Numbered from the stretch's first letter, positions 7,446 to 15,457 are shown. The stretch: 25,206 nt of DNA from Pirellulaceae bacterium (GCA_013002105.1 JABDKS010000602.1:1-25206), one strand, 5' to 3'. Notes: a model not told the origin generated them from the letters alone. Made by a program: numbers and translations.

Positions 7446-8580
7446 GCGTTTTCGACCTTTCGATCAGGGAGTCCATTTCCGCTGTAATGTCACCGACAAG
7501 CGGTTGAGCGTTGCCGACCATCTCGGTTTGCTTGAGCCACCATCGTGCCACTGAAACTGGGTAGTCGGATGATTGAGCATTCGCGATATCGCGTAACCCC
7601 GCCTCCGCTGCTTGGATATTTCCCAGACGGCGATGGCACAGCGAAGTCAGAAGTTTTAGCCAGGTGCGATCGGAAACATTGAGTCGATCGCTATCGACGC
7701 TTTGTAGTGCTTTGAGCGCCGCGGTGTAGTTGCGAGTTTGGAATAGACTCTGACCCAATCGAAACGCGTCGACCGGGTCGGACAGCACCTGCGTAGCCGA
7801 AATTGTCGGTTCGAGGGGCGCTGGAGTCTTTATCGTGTCGTCCTTCTTGGTTTCGATGTTGCGCTCGATTGCCATCATGTTGGCATCTTGCGTCGTGACT
7901 TTCGGCGTCACGCTAGGTGCAACAGGTCGCAGCGGCGTGGATGGGGCAAGGGGTGCTGGATCGGGGGATGACGGCACCGGTGTTGGGTCAACCGGCGTGA
8001 TCCGCTGATTCGTGGCAGTCGCCGTAGGTTGCTGGTTTGGTGGCGGAGGGTTCGCTTGAGATTTCGCTGCATTGTTGTGACGTAGCCGTCGCAGCAAATC
8101 GATGCGATTGCGAATCTCGTCCACGCTTTCCAGTGGGTTCTCGGGGGCGAAGGGGTGCTTGGCAATCGGACGTAGTTGTTCGATCGGTGCCGACTGATTC
8201 GGTGCGGCGATCGGGATCCCAGTCCGGGTTGGAACCTTGGCTGTTGGAATATCAGCTGCTGGAACATCAGTTGTTGGGGCCTGCAAGCGGTTTTGACGAA
8301 TTCGCTCGGTCGTACGGATCAGGTCGTTCAGTTTCGTTTCAAAGTCCTGCCCGCTACTTGCGCGATTTGTCGTGTTACCGAGTTCGATGGAACGGTCTTG
8401 CCCCACGAGCGTTGTCTGCAAACAAATCACCAACGCCGACAAGATCAAACGTTGCAGCATCGAGGCGATGCAGCAACGTCCTATTGCGTTCGCAATGCGT
8501 GCGCAGGCCGATTCGCGTTTCAGGCAATTCGGTTTGCGCGGTGCAGTTGGCATCGATCGTTTGGCCGTTGAATGGTTCAT
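7432..8580 (-). CDS. exported proline-rich TPR-repeat protein, unknown function
   Basis: This 382-aa protein has a basic N terminus and then a hydrophobic stretch, MLQRLILSALVICLQTT, at residues 41-57. This suggests a Sec signal or membrane anchor, with translation possibly starting at Met41 (8460). A proline-rich, probably disordered region follows (about 90-250). A TPR-like segment lies at about 265-345: FRLGQSLFQTRNYTAALKAL, then LLTSLCHRRLGNIQAAEAGL. The end is soluble and charged. It sits between the large TPR gene (12 nt upstream) and the small helical gene (14-nt overlap). TPRs mediate protein contacts, so it may scaffold an envelope complex with the large TPR protein; no family name can be given. 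The start at 8580 lacks a clear ribosome-binding site. Confidence 0.8.
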   Translation of the reverse strand: MNHSTAKRSMPTAPRKPNCLKRESACARIANAIGRCCIASMLQRLILSALVICLQTTLVGQDRSIELGNTTNRASSGQDFETKLNDLIRTTERIRQNRLQAPTTDVPAADIPTAKVPTRTGIPIAAPNQSAPIEQLRPIAKHPFAPENPLESVDEIRNRIDLLRRLRHNNAAKSQANPPPPNQQPTATATNQRITPVDPTPVPSSPDPAPLAPSTPLRPVAPSVTPKVTTQDANMMAIERNIETKKDDTIKTPAPLEPTISATQVLSDPVDAFRLGQSLFQTRNYTAALKALQSVDSDRLNVSDRTWLKLLTSLCHRRLGNIQAAEAGLRDIANAQSSDYPVSVARWWLKQTEMVGNAQPLVGDITAEMDSLIERSKTHVEN

Positions 8581-8592
8581 AAATCGAGTTTG

Positions 8593-10737
8593 TTATCGCG
8601 TCTGTTTGGCGTGGTCCGAGGGGATGTCAGACGCTGACTCGGGCATCAGGCCTGCGAAGCAAAGTGCGGCCGAATAGTGTTTATCCATTGCTTGATAAGA
8701 TTGCCCCATCAGATCCAAAGCTTGCTTCTTGCTGTCGGTGTCCAGTGGTAGTTTGAGCAAACGGGTGCAGATCGCTTCGCAATCGGCGTAGCGACCGAGC
8801 CCGAGTTTGATCTGGGCGTCCAACAGTCGGACGCGCGCTTCGAAGGCGACGTCGGCGGTTTGCAAGATCGTTTCAACGGCCTCGTTTGCTCTCTCCAACT
8901 CAGACGCCTCAAAGAGAACTTCACTAAGTTCCAGTCGACTGCGATTCTCCCAATAGCCACCTTCGACCAAGTTGGTCGCCACGCTCAAGTGCTCGATCGC
9001 CTTGGTGCGGAAACCAACTGCGGCAAAAGCCCGCGAAAGGATCAAGTGTTCGACAAAGTTCCGTGCATCAGTTGGTGTGATTGCCGCCAGCGCCATCACC
9101 AGACGTTCGCCTTCGTTCTGAAGGCCGCGGGTTGGTCCCACCGCTTGATACCTTGCGAACGTGGCAATCACACTAGCCAGTCGTTTGCTGCGCGGGTCGG
9201 TCAGTGATGCTGAATGTGTGAACAAGATACGGTTAGCCGAAAACGGATCGCCTTCGACCAAATAGGCAATGGCCAGCGTCATCAAGTTCTCGCTGGACTG
9301 ATCGGAATCGGCCGACATCCGCAACCCACGCGAAGCGGCGGCGATCGCCTTGCCCGGACGACCGAGTGTTAATTCCAAGTCAGCGATATTGGCGTAGCAA
9401 GACGCTTGCAATGTTGGTGAGAGAGTTTGGTCTAGTGCGCGATAGAATTTGTCCAGAGCGATTTCGCGATGGTGAAGGGTCTGTTCCAGGGTCGCATGAT
9501 TGAAATACAACAACGCGCTCAGCTCATCCATGGGCTTTAGATCGCGTGCCGCTTGGTATTTGTTCGCCGCGCTCTCGAGTGTTCCAAGCACGAAGCAGTT
9601 GTTTGCGTCGTTCATCAATGCGGCGATACGTTCGGTACCATTGTTGAAATTCAACTGCAATTGTCGCAGTAGACGTTGGATTCGATCCATTTCCAGGCGA
9701 TCTTGCATCAACGGATCTAATTCGTCGTCGTGCAAGATCGATACGGTGCCGTTATTTTGTTGCCAGACGAGGTTCAGTGGGCTCAGGGCCTGATCCAGTA
9801 GCACGCTGACGGGTAGGGCGTGAGCGTCGGTGCGAATCGAACGACCGGACAGTGCCGCGCGAGCATGCGGGCTGGTTTCAAATTTCATGTCAACGGCTTG
9901 GGCAAGATCGCCGGTCAGTTTCAACAGGGACTCATGTCGCAACTGTGCGTCGACCAGGATCAACGCGATGTCGTTGATCGGTTTTTGGATCACACTCAGT
10001 TTTGATTCCGCCGCTGCTGGACGATCCGCTGGCAGGGTGACGGCATCGGACAAAACAGGGTCGATCCAGGTGTTGCCCCAATAGTATTGGACGGGCGGAA
10101 GTCGCTTGTCAGTGTCGTTGGCACGCTTGAGGTAGCGTTGCTGTAAGCACTCGACCAGCAGCCGATTGATGGGCAAGCGAATTTCGGTTGGATAGGCCTC
10201 GGTACCGTACATCAGGTACAGTTCGCTCAGCAAACTGATTGCTTCGTCCAGTCGTCCTTGCGAGTGCCAGATACGGGCGGTTCCAATTAATCCCCAAGCT
10301 TTCTCGATTGGCGTGGCGTTTGCCGATTGAATGGTGCTGCGATAGTGTCCTTCGCTTTGTTCCAAGAATCCTGCCAACTCAGACGCCAAGCCAAGCCGAA
10401 CTTGGATCGAACCGTCTCGCGAATGATCGCTCTGTTTGCGAATCTTGGTGTAGTGCTGGTAGGCCCCGATGTAGTTTCCGCCCGACAGAAATCGGTCACC
10501 TGTGCGAAGACTTTCAAGTTGAACTGGCGCGACGCGAGTGGCGTCGTGACGGTTTTCCGTCGTGAGGGTTAACCCTCGACTCTCGTCGATCAAATCGGGA
10601 TGCTGGGCGGTTTGGCGAATCGTGCTTTGGGAGTCTTGTTCCGTCGCGCCTGCGGGCCAATTGTAGACCAAGCCACCGACCGCTCCGGTCAGTATCAGCG
10701 CTATGGTCCACCAGGCTTCGGCTCGAAACACCGTCAT
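8593..10737 (-). CDS. large membrane-anchored TPR protein with an STN-like module, unknown function
   Basis: The ATG at 10737 gives 714 aa and has AAGGGAA just upstream. A longer frame from TTG at 10812 begins upstream of the predicted transcript start and is less likely. Residues 8-27 are a hydrophobic membrane segment, after which the chain probably lies in the periplasm. TPR-like repeats occupy about 80-200 and 390-700 (for example NYIGAYQHYTKI, GRLDEAISLLSELY, KAIAAASRGL). Between them, residues 270-340 resemble the STN / secretin N-terminal fold, including VSVLLDQALSPLNLVWQQNN then TVSILHDDEL. That fold occurs in secretins and TonB receptors and binds envelope partners. It is the first gene of the cassette that ends with the sigma-54 activator. 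Residues 54-70 are encoded by a palindrome-rich element. A role in assembly or placement of the flagellum in the planctomycete envelope is inference from context. Confidence 0.85.
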   Translation of the reverse strand: MTVFRAEAWWTIALILTGAVGGLVYNWPAGATEQDSQSTIRQTAQHPDLIDESRGLTLTTENRHDATRVAPVQLESLRTGDRFLSGGNYIGAYQHYTKIRKQSDHSRDGSIQVRLGLASELAGFLEQSEGHYRSTIQSANATPIEKAWGLIGTARIWHSQGRLDEAISLLSELYLMYGTEAYPTEIRLPINRLLVECLQQRYLKRANDTDKRLPPVQYYWGNTWIDPVLSDAVTLPADRPAAAESKLSVIQKPINDIALILVDAQLRHESLLKLTGDLAQAVDMKFETSPHARAALSGRSIRTDAHALPVSVLLDQALSPLNLVWQQNNGTVSILHDDELDPLMQDRLEMDRIQRLLRQLQLNFNNGTERIAALMNDANNCFVLGTLESAANKYQAARDLKPMDELSALLYFNHATLEQTLHHREIALDKFYRALDQTLSPTLQASCYANIADLELTLGRPGKAIAAASRGLRMSADSDQSSENLMTLAIAYLVEGDPFSANRILFTHSASLTDPRSKRLASVIATFARYQAVGPTRGLQNEGERLVMALAAITPTDARNFVEHLILSRAFAAVGFRTKAIEHLSVATNLVEGGYWENRSRLELSEVLFEASELERANEAVETILQTADVAFEARVRLLDAQIKLGLGRYADCEAICTRLLKLPLDTDSKKQALDLMGQSYQAMDKHYSAALCFAGLMPESASDIPSDHAKQTR
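10530..10577. repeat. triple-palindrome element inside the large TPR gene
   Basis: Three perfect inverted repeats stand back to back: CGACGC-N5-GCGTCG (10530-10546), GACGG-TTTT-CCGTC (10548-10561), and the 14-bp palindrome GAGGGTTAACCCTC (10564-10577). They lie in frame and encode a Thr/Arg/His-rich linker between the membrane segment and the first TPR. A degenerate relative is at 24953-24990. The form resembles a REP-like dispersed palindrome that has become part of a gene. Confidence 0.6.
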
Positions 10738-10795
10738 TTCCCTTGCTATAGAACACGCCCCGACATGGTGACGGGGCACCGGATAGGTGAATGCA

Positions 10796-10812
10796 TCCAA
10801 GGTCGGTGCCAA
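10796..10812 (-). promoter_or_regulatory. sigma-54-like promoter of the TPR/activator cassette
   Basis: On the minus strand it reads TTGGCACCGACCTTGGA, matching 11 of 13 specified positions of YTGGCACG-N4-TTGCW. The mismatches are the last base of the -24 block and GG in place of GC at -12. The predicted start near 10784 gives a leader of about 47 nt to the ATG at 10737. If it is real, the activator gene lies in a sigma-54-controlled transcript, which would allow autoregulation. Confidence 0.55.
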
Positions 10813-10956
10813 CCGTTTGAATCGGTGATCTCAACCCTACCGGCGCATTCGCTACAACCTCTTCGACGCAAAATCTGGCTTGCTTTAGGAATTTGTACGC
10901 AAGTTCTTTCGCGGCCACACGACAACTGATTCTGATCACCATTCTTTGGAGAACAG

Positions 10957-11238
10957 ATGATGAGAATCGATAGCGGTCCCAAATCACCCACGCCACATTT
11001 GCCGTCGCAACGCACCCATGCGGCATCTGCGCGTACCGGACAGGCTGCTGCTGGCAACCCGAACCAACCACTACTGTCCGTTGACGTCAAGTCGATTGAC
11101 AGTTTGATGCAAACAGTTGCAGCGGCGACTGACGTTCGCGACGCGGTCGTGAGCGACATCAAAATGAAAATACAAACGGGGGAGTACCTCGCTAAGCAAA
11201 GTGCTTATGAGACGGCGAGCGCCATTCTCAATTTGTAA
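10957..11238 (+). CDS. flgM: anti-sigma-28 factor FlgM
   Basis: FlgM binds the flagellar sigma factor FliA and blocks late-gene expression until it is secreted through the completed hook-basal body. The 93-aa length fits the family. The conserved C-terminal part is clear: VRDAVVSDIKMKIQTGEYLA (about residues 59-78), then a final amphipathic helix ending ASAILNL. The N-terminal half is Pro/Ser/Thr-rich and flexible, as expected for an export substrate. The start has two adjacent ATG codons, with GGAG five bases before the first. The gene is divergent from the TPR cassette and directly upstream of the flagellin gene. I found no convincing promoter of either sigma-54 or FliA type in front of it. 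Confidence 0.85.
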   Translation: MMRIDSGPKSPTPHLPSQRTHAASARTGQAAAGNPNQPLLSVDVKSIDSLMQTVAAATDVRDAVVSDIKMKIQTGEYLAKQSAYETASAILNL

Positions 11239-11327
11239 GCTTGATTGGAATGAATCCATGACGGCGTCAAAAGGATGCATGTTTATCAACACGGAGGTTT
11301 TCCTGATACGATGAAAGGTTTTTGAAG

Positions 11328-12755
11328 ATGAGCTTAAGTATTGCTAACAACGTGGGCGCCCTGAATGCCCGTAATAACCTCACCCGATCGTCGACGGCTT
11401 TGAACAAGTCGATCGAGCGATTGTCCTCCGGTTTCAAAGTGAACCGTGGTGCAGACGGTCCTGCTGCTCTCGTTGTTTCCGAAAAGCAACGTGCTCAAAT
11501 CGCAGGTTTGCGAACAGCAATCGACAACACCGAAAAGGCTGTGTCGGTCGTTCAAACGGCAGAAGGTGCGTTGAGTGAAATCAACAGTATCTTGGTCAAA
11601 GTTCGTTCGCTTGCTCTCGATTCGGCCAATGCGGGTGTGAACGACGAAGATACGTTCGCCGCCAACCAGGCTGAAATCGCCAACGCTCTGGACACGATCA
11701 ATCGTATCTCGACCAACACCCAGTTCGGCGAAAAGTCCTTGTTGGACGGATCAGCTGGCGTTACCGGTACCAGCGACGATTCGGACACGACGTTCTTGAA
11801 GGCATCGGGTAAGACCAGTGCCGGCAACTACGATGTCGTTGTCACCACCCAAGCTGAGCGAGCGAATATCGTTGCCGCAACAGCACAGGGTACGGGAACG
11901 TTGGCAGCTGACGAAGTATTGACGATCAACGGAACGAGCGTTCAATTGAATGCTGGTTTGGATCAAGCCGGTGTGATCTCGCGAATCAACGAATTCACGA
12001 GCCAAACCGGTGTCGTCGCAGAAGATGATCCAGCAGCGTCGGGTACGACCCGTTTGCGATCGATCGAATTCGGTGGCGATGCCAAGATCGAAGTGATCTC
12101 GGATACCGCTCCTGTCGCTGATACGACTTCTGGTTTCTCTAACGTCAAGAAAACTGACATCGGTGCTGAAATCGCCGGTACCATTGACGGTGCTGTCGCT
12201 TCGGGCAAAGGCAACGTCCTGACCAGCGTCTCGGGTGCTTCGACCGGTTTGGTTGTCGCTCTGGGCGAATTGTCCTCCGACAAGGTCAAGACCGTCGATG
12301 CAGCCCAAGGCACCATCTCGGTTGATAACAAATCGTTGGTTTTCCAAATCGGTGCCAACCAAAACCAAACCGCTTCGATCGCGATTAACTCCGTCGCAGC
12401 AACCGGTCTTGGCTTGAACGTCAGCGGAAGCCGATTCGCAAGCTTGAACGAGATCGACGTGACTTCGGCTGATAAGGCTCAAGAAACGTTGGCCGTCATC
12501 GACGCTTCGATCGACGAACTGTCCAACATTCGTGGTGAATTGGGTGCGTTCCAAGCGAACACGCTCGAGTCGATCGCAAACAACATGCGAACCACGCTTG
12601 AGAACACTGTCAACGCAGAGTCGGTCATCCGTGACACTGATTTTGCCGAAGAAATCTCGAAGTTCACCAACAACCAAATCTTGGTTCAGGCTGGAACATC
12701 GGTTCTCTCCAACGCCAATCAGACCACGCAGTCGATCTTGTCACTGCTTCAGTAG
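11328..12755 (+). CDS. fliC: flagellin (filament subunit)
   Basis: The 475-aa protein is the filament subunit, exported by the flagellar apparatus. The D0/D1 N terminus is typical (SIANNVGALNARNNL, SIERLSSGFKVNRGADGPAA). So is the C terminus (IRDTDFAEEISKFTNNQILV, then NANQTTQSILSLLQ). The surface region, about residues 145-380, includes a flagellin IN-type motif (YDVVVTTQAERANI at 168-181). No cysteine is visible. ATG at 11328 is used, with AAAGG about 10 nt upstream; a TTG two codons earlier is unlikely. It follows flgM by 89 nt, and a terminator-like hairpin follows it. FlgM upstream and FliS two genes downstream fit control of filament supply. Only one flagellin gene lies in this window. 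Confidence 0.97.
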   Translation: MSLSIANNVGALNARNNLTRSSTALNKSIERLSSGFKVNRGADGPAALVVSEKQRAQIAGLRTAIDNTEKAVSVVQTAEGALSEINSILVKVRSLALDSANAGVNDEDTFAANQAEIANALDTINRISTNTQFGEKSLLDGSAGVTGTSDDSDTTFLKASGKTSAGNYDVVVTTQAERANIVAATAQGTGTLAADEVLTINGTSVQLNAGLDQAGVISRINEFTSQTGVVAEDDPAASGTTRLRSIEFGGDAKIEVISDTAPVADTTSGFSNVKKTDIGAEIAGTIDGAVASGKGNVLTSVSGASTGLVVALGELSSDKVKTVDAAQGTISVDNKSLVFQIGANQNQTASIAINSVAATGLGLNVSGSRFASLNEIDVTSADKAQETLAVIDASIDELSNIRGELGAFQANTLESIANNMRTTLENTVNAESVIRDTDFAEEISKFTNNQILVQAGTSVLSNANQTTQSILSLLQ

Positions 12756-12766
12756 TCTAGTTGGTT

Positions 12767-12788
12767 ACCGATCGTCATCAGGATCGGT
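12767..12788 (+). other. inverted repeat just after the flagellin stop
   Basis: ACCGATC, an 8-nt loop, then GATCGGT form a perfect 7-bp hairpin 11 nt after the flagellin stop. A second, GC-rich hairpin follows. It may stabilise the abundant flagellin mRNA 3' end; this is inference. Confidence 0.4.
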
Positions 12789-12801
12789 CGGAAAATACTG
12801 G

Positions 12802-12838
12802 GGGGAGGGGTCACTTTGGCCCCTCTCCTCTTTCTCTT
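12802..12838 (+). terminator. intrinsic terminator or attenuator between fliC and fliD
   Basis: A GC-rich 9-bp stem (GGGGAGGGG / CCCCTCTCC with one G-T pair, 9-nt loop) is followed by TCTTTCTCTT. It sits 46 nt after flagellin and about 20 nt before fliD. It would let the cell make much flagellin and little cap protein from the same promoter. Confidence 0.65.
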
Positions 12839-12856
12839 ACTCTTAAAGTAGCAATC

Positions 12857-14851
12857 ATGTTTTCAATTGACGGGATCGTATCGGGATTCGATACCACGAG
12901 CGTCATCGAAAGTCTGCTCGGTTTTCAACAAGCACAAATTGACAAGTTCAATTCGCGCAAAGCAGAGATTGCCGTCAAACAGAGTTCTTACAAAGGGATC
13001 GAGGCGCAGGTTCTGACCCTGCAGTCGTCGCTGTCCCAGTTGAATCGAACCCAGTCGTCTGTTTTCGATGTCAACCTGGCGACTTCCAGTGACGAAGACA
13101 TTCTGACGGTCGCAGCAGACGGTAGTGCAACCAGCGGCACTTATCAAATGACGGTCGAATCGCTTGCCGCAGCCCAGCAACTTGGTTCGCAGGGATTCAG
13201 TTCCACGACCGAGACGATCGCCACCGGCGACATTACATTCAAAGTGGGCGATCGCGCCGAACAAACCATCACGATCGACCAATCCAACAATACACTCAAA
13301 GGGATGGTCACGACCATCAATGACCAGTTGACGGACGTCAATGCGAGCGTGATCTATGACCAGGGTGCCGGCTCGCACCGCATTCTGCTGACGTCCAAAC
13401 ATACGGGTGCCGACAATGTGATCACGGTCACGTCAGCTCAAGATGGAGGGACTGGTTCCATTGCCGACTTTTCCGGGACGCCCATCCAAGAGGCTGCCAA
13501 CGCGGTCTTGACGCTCGGATCCGGCCCTGGTGCGATTACCGCGAGCTACGCCAGCAATCAAATCGAAGAGTTGATCGACGGTGTCACACTGAGCTTGAAT
13601 TCGGCCGTCCCTGGAACCAAGGTGACGGTCGAAGTCGCTGCGGATGTCACGGCAGCACAAGAGGCGATCGAAGGCTTCGTGTCGGATTTTAATTCGGTCA
13701 TCGAGTTCATCGACAATCAAACGCGGTACACGCCGGAGACCGAGCAGGCCAGCCCATTGCTGGGTGATCGATCGGTCAGCACGCTCAAGAATCGATTACT
13801 GTCGGCAGTCAGTGACACGGTCACGACAACCAGCGGTGTCAGCCGACTGAGCCAGATCGGCGTCGATTTGAACGAAAAGGGAAAGCTTGTCATCGACTCA
13901 GGGAAACTGACCGATGCGCTCAATGGCGATCTGGAAGGCGTTGACCCCAAAGACATTCGTAACCTATTTGGGCTCAATGGCGTATCGTCCAACGCCGGTA
14001 TCGAGTTTCTCACCGGTGGGATACGTACGCTTGATTCCAAAACGCCCTACGAGGTCGATATTACCCAGGCAGCCGAGCGAGCGACCATCACTGCGACAAA
14101 TGCTCTGGCCGGCAGTGTCGACATCGATGACACCAACAACACAGTTCAAATCACACTCGACGGCACGGTCAGCGAATCTCTGACATTGGCAAACGGCACG
14201 TACACGCCCGAAGAATTGGCGTCTCACTTGCAAAACACCATCAACAACAGCGAAACACTCGGTGTTCACGATGTAATCGTTACCGTCAGCGGCAGCAACG
14301 AGTTGTCGATCACCTCAGAAGTTTATGGCGCGAACTCACAGCTAGCGAGCGTTTCCGGAACCAGCGCCAGCACACTCGGGTTCGATGGGACAGAGAGCGA
14401 CAGCGGCCAGGATGTCGCCGGTGTATTCATCGTCGACGGCGTTGAAGAAATCGGCAAAGGATCTGGCCGCGTCTTGATCGGTGATACCGACAATGAAAAT
14501 ACGGCCGACTTGCAAGTCCGTGTGACGTTGACAAGCGGGCAGGTCGCCGCAGGCGTTGACGGCACAATTTCATTGTCGCGCGGCGTCTCCGGACGATTGG
14601 ATACCTACATTTCCAAAATTGTCGATGGCGAGACCGGGCTGCTCAAAAGTGCCGATGACGAATTTAAGTCCAAGATCGACTCGATTGACGAATCGATCAA
14701 GCGGGTCGAAGAGATTACCGAATCCAAACGCACCTACTTGATCGCTGAATTTACCGCACTCGAAAGCATCCTCAGTGAACTACAAAACACGGGCTCGTTT
14801 ATCAGTTCGCAGCTTAACTCACTGAGCGCGTTTAACTCCAAGAGCAAATAG
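12857..14851 (+). CDS. fliD: flagellar filament cap protein FliD (HAP2)
   Basis: FliD forms the cap at the filament tip under which flagellin subunits fold and insert. The 664-aa protein begins FSIDGIVSGFDTTSVIESLL, a textbook FliD N terminus. The start is ATG at 12857; the open frame extends upstream through the terminator, but those codons do not look like FliD. The C-terminal coiled part is also typical (IDSIDESIKRVEEITESKRT, then FTALESILSELQNTGSFISS). The middle (about 398-480) contains an IN-type motif, YEVDITQAAERATI, closely matching one in the flagellin upstream. It is longer than enterobacterial FliD (about 465 aa) because of the expanded surface domains. The ribosome-binding site is weak, which fits low expression. 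Confidence 0.96.
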   Translation: MFSIDGIVSGFDTTSVIESLLGFQQAQIDKFNSRKAEIAVKQSSYKGIEAQVLTLQSSLSQLNRTQSSVFDVNLATSSDEDILTVAADGSATSGTYQMTVESLAAAQQLGSQGFSSTTETIATGDITFKVGDRAEQTITIDQSNNTLKGMVTTINDQLTDVNASVIYDQGAGSHRILLTSKHTGADNVITVTSAQDGGTGSIADFSGTPIQEAANAVLTLGSGPGAITASYASNQIEELIDGVTLSLNSAVPGTKVTVEVAADVTAAQEAIEGFVSDFNSVIEFIDNQTRYTPETEQASPLLGDRSVSTLKNRLLSAVSDTVTTTSGVSRLSQIGVDLNEKGKLVIDSGKLTDALNGDLEGVDPKDIRNLFGLNGVSSNAGIEFLTGGIRTLDSKTPYEVDITQAAERATITATNALAGSVDIDDTNNTVQITLDGTVSESLTLANGTYTPEELASHLQNTINNSETLGVHDVIVTVSGSNELSITSEVYGANSQLASVSGTSASTLGFDGTESDSGQDVAGVFIVDGVEEIGKGSGRVLIGDTDNENTADLQVRVTLTSGQVAAGVDGTISLSRGVSGRLDTYISKIVDGETGLLKSADDEFKSKIDSIDESIKRVEEITESKRTYLIAEFTALESILSELQNTGSFISSQLNSLSAFNSKSK

Positions 14852-14864
14852 TCGAGACCACGAA

Positions 14865-14882
14865 TGGGCTTTGAACGGCCCA
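14865..14882 (+). other. small inverted repeat between fliD and fliS
   Basis: TGGGC, an 8-nt loop, then GCCCA form a 5-bp hairpin 14 nt after the fliD stop. It lacks a T-tract. The 131-nt gap otherwise shows no recognisable promoter. Confidence 0.25.
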
Positions 14883-14982
14883 GAGGTGCCAAGACAGAGT
14901 CACGAATGATTTGGGTCGAAATGGTTTTCGACAGCATGGTACGACAGGATCAAAGTACAAAACTAACTGTGGGGATGAAATA

Positions 14983-15393
14983 ATGAGCAACCTGGGCGCC
15001 TACAAGAAACAGGAACTCTGCGGTGCGTGGACTCGGATCGAGATGCTATTGCAGATTTATGATCGAGCGTTGATATCGGTTCAATCATGCGGTGCTGCCC
15101 TGGCAAAGGGCGATGCGATGGGCTACTCCAAGCACTACATCAACGCCCAGAAAGCAATCTTGGCGATCCATTCGGGGTTGGAACCGGAAAAGAACGAAGT
15201 CGCATTCAATGTCGCCAGACTATTGCACTTTGTCACGGTCTCAATCGAAAAACAGCAATTCGATGTCGCCACCAAGGTGCTCAATCAACTCCGCGACGGA
15301 TTCGCTGCCGTGGCCGACGAAGCCACCGAGTTGGAGCGCGAGGGAAAGATCCCCGCGATGAGCAACGCAATGAGTTATGAATCAACAGCGTGA
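14983..15393 (+). CDS. fliS: flagellin export chaperone FliS
   Basis: FliS binds the C-terminal D0 helix of flagellin in the cytoplasm, stops early polymerisation and delivers it to the export gate. The 136-aa all-helical protein has the family pattern. An N-terminal AYKKQEL segment is followed by helix IEMLLQIYDRALISVQSCGA (the family's MLYDGAL region), then the helices around HYINAQKAILAIHSGL and FDVATKVLNQLRDGF. ATG at 14983 is preceded by a GGGGA ribosome-binding site 7 nt away. The open frame continues upstream but without family similarity. It is the last plus-strand gene of flgM-fliC-fliD-fliS and faces flgL. Confidence 0.88.
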   Translation: MSNLGAYKKQELCGAWTRIEMLLQIYDRALISVQSCGAALAKGDAMGYSKHYINAQKAILAIHSGLEPEKNEVAFNVARLLHFVTVSIEKQQFDVATKVLNQLRDGFAAVADEATELEREGKIPAMSNAMSYESTA

Positions 15394-15457
15394 TTGATGC
15401 TCCATGAATCTCACGTCGATTCCAGAATCCAATGGCGGGGACCTACCGGAACCGTCG

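Noticed and set aside
10781..10794. GG-N10-GC on the plus strand as flgM promoter
   Set aside because: Flanking bases fit the consensus poorly and it would leave a leader of about 150 nt.
10738..10812. Upstream extension of the large TPR gene to a TTG start
   Set aside because: It begins upstream of the predicted transcript start and adds 25 residues before a well-formed membrane segment that has its own ATG and ribosome-binding site.
11287..11309. FliA-like -10 box (CCTGATAC) before flagellin
   Set aside because: Only 5 of 8 bases match, and no TAAA-like -35 lies at the right distance.
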